Assembly: GCA_024529925.1 (NCBI GenBank)
Contig: JAFEUB010001064.1
Coordinates: forward strand, 416,001-480,000
DNA length: 64,000 nucleotides
Direction of reading: 5' to 3'
Source: Ophthalmolycus amberensis
Taxonomy: Eukaryota > Chordata > Actinopteri > Perciformes > Zoarcidae
Within the stretch, counting starts at the first letter, position 1. Each line of letters begins with the position of its first letter. The position numbers were made by a program, and so were the translations under genes. Shown piece by piece: positions 59,870 to 64,000 of the stretch. Below the pieces are notes generated by a model, which was not told the DNA's origin, ran no database searches, and saw nothing but the letters and a program-made list of their open reading frames with translations.

Positions 59870-59966
59870 CCCCCCTGGCCGGAGACACCACTGCTTCAAT
59901 AGATCTGATGAAGAGGAGGAAGAAAAAGAAGAAGGCGGGGCGACCCAGGGCTCTTTCTACTCTTGA
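59870..59966 (+). CDS. myo18a: Candidate alternative terminal exon of MYO18A (short acidic tail)
   Basis: A strong acceptor (ttgttctctcctgctccag) is followed by a frame compatible with the phase-2 exon at 53230: AG+C = Ser, then PPGRRHHCFNRSDEEEEEKE and GGATQGSFYS, then TGA. RSDEEEEE after SSSP resembles the human SSSP...DRSDDEHD tail at almost the same spacing. AATAAA occurs 18 bases past the stop. It would bypass the long exon. The similarity is short, so transcript evidence is decisive. Confidence 0.45.
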
Positions 59967-59983
59967 TACAGATATGGAAGCCA

Positions 59984-59989
59984 AATAAA
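59984..59989 (+). terminator. AATAAA signal after the candidate short terminal exon
   Basis: Canonical hexamer 18 bases beyond the TGA of the candidate alternative exon; placed this close it would give a very short 3' UTR. Confidence 0.4.
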
Positions 59990-62900
59990 AGAGGACGACA
60001 GCCAGGACAGACCTGATGAGACCACATGGTGGTCCTCGCTGTCAGCATCCGCTCTCTGAAATGTGCCCTCATTGCTCCGTGACAGTTTGTCTTGCATGCA
60101 AAGTTGACCACAATTGTGGTGAGTTGGACACAACCGCACAATAACTCACAACCCTGCAGGAAAACATGTTCCCAACACTCGGTTAAAGCTTCCTATTGCA
60201 GATCCTCACAGGACAAACTACATGGTGTTTAGCCTCTCATTAGTCACTTCACACACACACACACACACAGCAGCTCTGTTATTATCTCCACGCCGCTGGT
60301 TGCATGCAAGCAGCATTTGCTTGGCTTTGAGCAGCCACCCTGTATGGTTGTAACTGAGCCAAAGAACTTGAGGTTGCAATGATGATATATTCTTTCTGCC
60401 TCTCTTTGTCTGTGTCACTCTTCCTCTCTTCTCTACATATAGTACACCACAATAAGTACTGCCATAGTACAATGTATTGCCAAAAAGCCTTTGTTGAAGG
60501 GCGTGTGCACACTGCTTTACTTATTGCCAATTGATGCTGAGTCCTGAGAAAGGTCCCATCCTTATTTCTTTCCTTTTTCCTGCTTCTTTCCATTTCGGGA
60601 CAAGTGCCATTTGATGTAAGTGGTCTCCTCTGCAGCTGTGGCATTTCATGAACTGCACTAAGGGCACGCTCATCATCTCTTCACTTTTTGTTTCCCTGAA
60701 AAGATGTTCTTCTTTACAGGGGAGAGTGATTGCATCACTTACTGCTCCTCCATAACAGCAAAGCATTTTTCTCCATTTGAATATTTTGTTTTTGATGTGC
60801 GATAGATTACTTTCTGTAGAGGATGGCCGTCGGGCAAATTCATTTCCAGCTTTTGAGTTTACCTCAAGGCAAAAGGCCTTGTTCTTCTTTTCATTTGACT
60901 TGATTTGACGAAGTTGTTGCTTAAATTCTTCAGTGAGGAAGACCCTTTGTCACGGCGTTGTCCTCCTTGTGCTTGTTGTTCACATGTCGCCTGTTTGTTT
61001 TACCTTTGATGTGCTTGACTTTGAGCATCAGTCATATGTATGGTATCCTCAACCAGCATGTTCCAAGGAAAAACTGGTGGTGTTCAATATTTCTCTTTTT
61101 GTCAGCAAATCACACGAAAGGACCCAAACCACCAGTGTTTTCTGGACCTTTGGTATGTGTAACAAAATATCCTCAGCTCAAAGGTCCACTTGATATGTTT
61201 TCTGGAGCTTTCACATCTCTTGGTCTTCATAAAATGGAGCTAGCGCAGTTGTTAGCTAATCGGTTCATACTCAGTCTTTAAATATGGCTGATGGATATCT
61301 TGTTAGATATTTATAAAAGTCACTTTTTTCCATCCTTAGAGTAAAATCCAAAGCTTCTACACATTACTTCTCTGAGGGTTTTGTGTCATGATTATTTGTT
61401 TAGCACGGTGTGATGCTAGCAACATGAGCATTAGCCTAGCTAGCATGGCCAGAGAGCACTGACAATTTATCATTGAAACAAATCATTATGGATTTTATAC
61501 CAGATTTTTTTTCCCCCATGTACCACATATTTTGAATAAAAGTGACTGATAGCTTCTCAGCACTGTTGGGAGGATTTGCTATTGGTCAATGATGCAAATT
61601 AAAATGTCAAAAATCTTCATATCTTTTCATGGGTTATGATGATATTGTAAGAAAAGTGTAGAATATCACCAGCATCTCCTTTAAAGCCTCATTGTGAACT
61701 TTAACTGTATCTTTGTCAACTGGACGCACTACAGCCTACATAACCAATACTGTGAAATCATCTTCAATGTCTTTGAGGCCTGTTTATTGATCAGGTTTCT
61801 TTTTTTTCAACCCAATGATGCCTCGAAACAGCAAGAAAATAGGAAGCTGCATTTTCATGGTCGCTGAAGTGTTACACCCTCTGGTCATCTGTCTATTTAC
61901 TGAGCAGCGCTACGAAGCCATTTAAAGTCCAGGAGAGCTTGACGTGGCATTTAGGGCTGAAAACAAAGTGGAGACCTTCGTCATTGTGGGAGCAGTTGGC
62001 TGTTATTCTACTATACGTGCTTTTTGTAGACTTGTGTCTTCATCTTTATTCTCTATGCAGTCAACACAAGTGTGGAAATGTGTTTTTTGACCTTATTGAC
62101 CCTGATAACAGTGTCTTGCTTCAACAGAATAAAAACAAAAGAGCAGGCGTAATATTGCTGACTGCACAACGTATTTATATATAAATATGTGAATGATTGA
62201 TGCTAGCTTTGAAAATAGTTCATGTTTATTTTCATTGTTGAACAAATTGACCACTTGTTATACATTTTGCATTACAGTTTAATATATTGTAAATAAATGA
62301 TGGTGATTGTTTGTAGACTGGATTTGTCTGAGTTGAGGTGTTTTGCTGCTGTGTGTCTTCAGGTCCGGTCTCTCCACTCACACTGGTCTTTGCTTTTGTT
62401 CTAAGATTTCCACACGGCATGCAGATAAAACCAAAGTGAAACCGTGTTGTTTCCTGATTCATTCGCTTTGGTGTTTTCATCTGCTTTGACCCTGTGAACG
62501 CCTTAAAGCCACACAAAACCCACTCATTTCATTATTTATTTCATTTGTTTTTTAATTCAGAGGAAAGTGCATATTGTCTGCTCAAAGCTGACCTATAAGA
62601 ACTAATGGCTCTCCAGAAATCAACATATTCAGCTGAAGGCTGCAAGATATGTGAAGTCCAGTTTCATGACGAGAAGATGAGTCGGTCAGTAAACGCAGAC
62701 TTTCATTTCAAAGGCACACAACATCCACCTCACCAACCCGACTCGTCTGCCCTCTGTGGTTGTATATCCACAGGTGAAATCAAGGAATCCTGACCTGTTA
62801 AAGAGACAGCTCACCACATGAGGAGATGACGGCTCATGAAGTCATACCATAAATTCTGTATCCTACAAAATACATTTTCTCTTGAAGACTTCACCCAGAG

Positions 62901-62990
62901 GAAGGTTGATGCTTCGTACCGTGAGGTTCCTTCCCTGTCGGCAGGCTTTATTTAGCAGCGAGCTAATGTTCAGATTAAGACTCATGATTT
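59990..62990. other. 3' flank, no gene seen
   Basis: Only short reading frames, without recognisable domains or splice-linked neighbours. A 20-bp CA run lies near 60250. Confidence 0.55.
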
Positions 62991-62994
62991 TGCT

Positions 62995-63160
62995 GATCCC
63001 CTGACTTTTGTTTGAGAGCCACCTTGAGGTTGACACCTATTGGATGGACTGCCGTGAAATGCTTTACAGACATTCAGGTTCCCCTCATTGTGATAATATT
63101 CTCTGACTTCTCATCCAGCGCCGTCGTATTATTGATATTGTAAATTCTCTCAATGATAAT
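62995..63160. repeat. Dispersed teleost repeat (GATCCCCTGACTTTTGTTTG)
   Basis: gatcccctgacttttgtttg, attggatggactgccgtgaa and acagacattcaggttcccct belong to the same family as 44760-44930. Boundaries are approximate. Confidence 0.5.
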
Positions 63161-63289
63161 ATTTCTCTTGGGATTTGGCCATTAAGTATAAAACATGCTA
63201 CCTGCATCTCGTGAACCAAATGTTATTGCCCTTTTGTTCATATAGCAGTACTTTTTAAATAAAAGTGCGCAATACACTACTTTTGAATT

Positions 63290-63383
63290 CATTGTTGAAC
63301 TTTGCCATAACAATGCGATTAATAGCAAAAAATCCATGCGATTAATCGCGATTAAATATTTGAATCGTTGCCCAGCACTAATC
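63290..63383 (-). mobile_element. hAT end fragment (TAGTGCTGGGCAACGATTCA)
   Basis: On the minus strand it reads tagtgctgggcaacgattca then aatcgcgattaatcgcatgg, a terminus familiar from teleost hAT elements. Only one end is visible. Confidence 0.5.
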
Positions 63384-64000
63384 AAAATACATCCCATAAT
63401 GACTGAAGGACACGCTGTCCACCTCTTTAAAACGATCTTCCTGTGAGTGTGTTGTCTACAGACAGAATGTCAGAGAGGCCACACTGTGAATCCTCAAACA
63501 TAAGAGCTCAAAGTGTCCTTGAAGGACAGCAGAGTGAGACCGAAGATGTCATCTGTCTTTGCTGATCAATATTCAATCTAATATTTTCAAATGTGTGAGG
63601 AATGGTCTCTGCATTTTGTCTTTCATTGAACTTCTGACTTCAGAGAGCAGAGAAAGTCCTTCAGGTATGAGCAGAAAGATATTTTGACACTTTACCTGCA
63701 TCAGAGCATGTTTAGGGCAGATATGATATGGGCTGTCAGCGGGATATTAAAAGTCCTGAGGTCAGGAGCTCAAATTCACCTCGTACAAGTCATTTGTGTA
63801 AATTCATATTAAACACGTAAAATCTCCACATTATCAGAAACAAGAGTACAGGAGCTTCATGATAGCTACAGCACTGTTCTCAGCTTGGTCCCCAAGTATG
63901 CGTTAGAGACTCTTATGTATTGATAGAACAGGGTTTTTAAAATCCCACTAAGACAAAGAAGTGTAATCCCAAAAAAAGAGTATGTGTATTTCTTATTTTA
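63384..64000. other. Window end, no feature seen
   Basis: Unremarkable non-coding sequence to the end of the window. Confidence 0.5.

Noticed and set aside
59870..59987. Alternative reading of the 59870 exon ending at TAA (LDTDMEAK)
   Set aside because: It looks faintly like human SDSDTEAK but is out of phase with the only available upstream donor.
60282..63397. Several 60-120 codon frames downstream of the gene
   Set aside because: No homology recognised and no flanking splice pattern; treated as non-coding.

Overview
This window is vertebrate genomic DNA, almost certainly from a teleost fish. Every convincing coding segment lies on the + strand and belongs to one gene, the unconventional myosin MYO18A (myosin XVIIIA). 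The introns are packed with repeats typical of teleosts: hAT and Harbinger DNA transposons, LINE fragments, and many CA/GT and GTA microsatellites. No prokaryotic, viral, tRNA, rRNA or CRISPR feature was found.

Layout. Positions 1-4058 are intron; the motor domain and the start of the gene lie upstream of the window. The first exon seen (4059-4202) carries the end of the IQ/lever-arm region (IQDLAIRCIQKNIKKN...WPWWKLF). Nineteen further exons, up to 53230, encode the long myosin-tail coiled coil and the start of the non-helical tail. A 1.47-kb exon (56226-57696) then encodes a 489-residue Ser/Lys/Arg-rich C-terminal extension ending in TGA. A second possible terminal exon (59870-59966) is in the same splice phase and would give a short tail resembling the acidic tail of human MYO18A, so the locus probably makes two C-terminal forms. 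All exon junctions keep frame, and together they encode about 1284 residues. I placed the exons by recalled similarity to human MYO18A plus GT/AG sites; no alignment was run.

Introns and 3' flank. A composite DNA element occurs at 8916-11175 and 23396-24004 with the same hAT insertion inside both copies; a relative without it lies at 55118-55963. A BED-finger hAT relic spans 18062-22312 and contains a further nested element and a 1.7-kb 18/20-bp minisatellite. A 1128-bp Harbinger element with TAA target duplications (24005-25132) carries a MADF-like remnant. Two paralogous GTA-rich blocks sit at 34035-35966 and 36471-38119. A 131-bp foldback with perfect 64-bp arms lies at 54912-55042. A hAT MITE with a perfect 8-bp target duplication (58039-58486) sits just past the long-isoform stop. 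From about 60 kb to the end I see no supportable gene.
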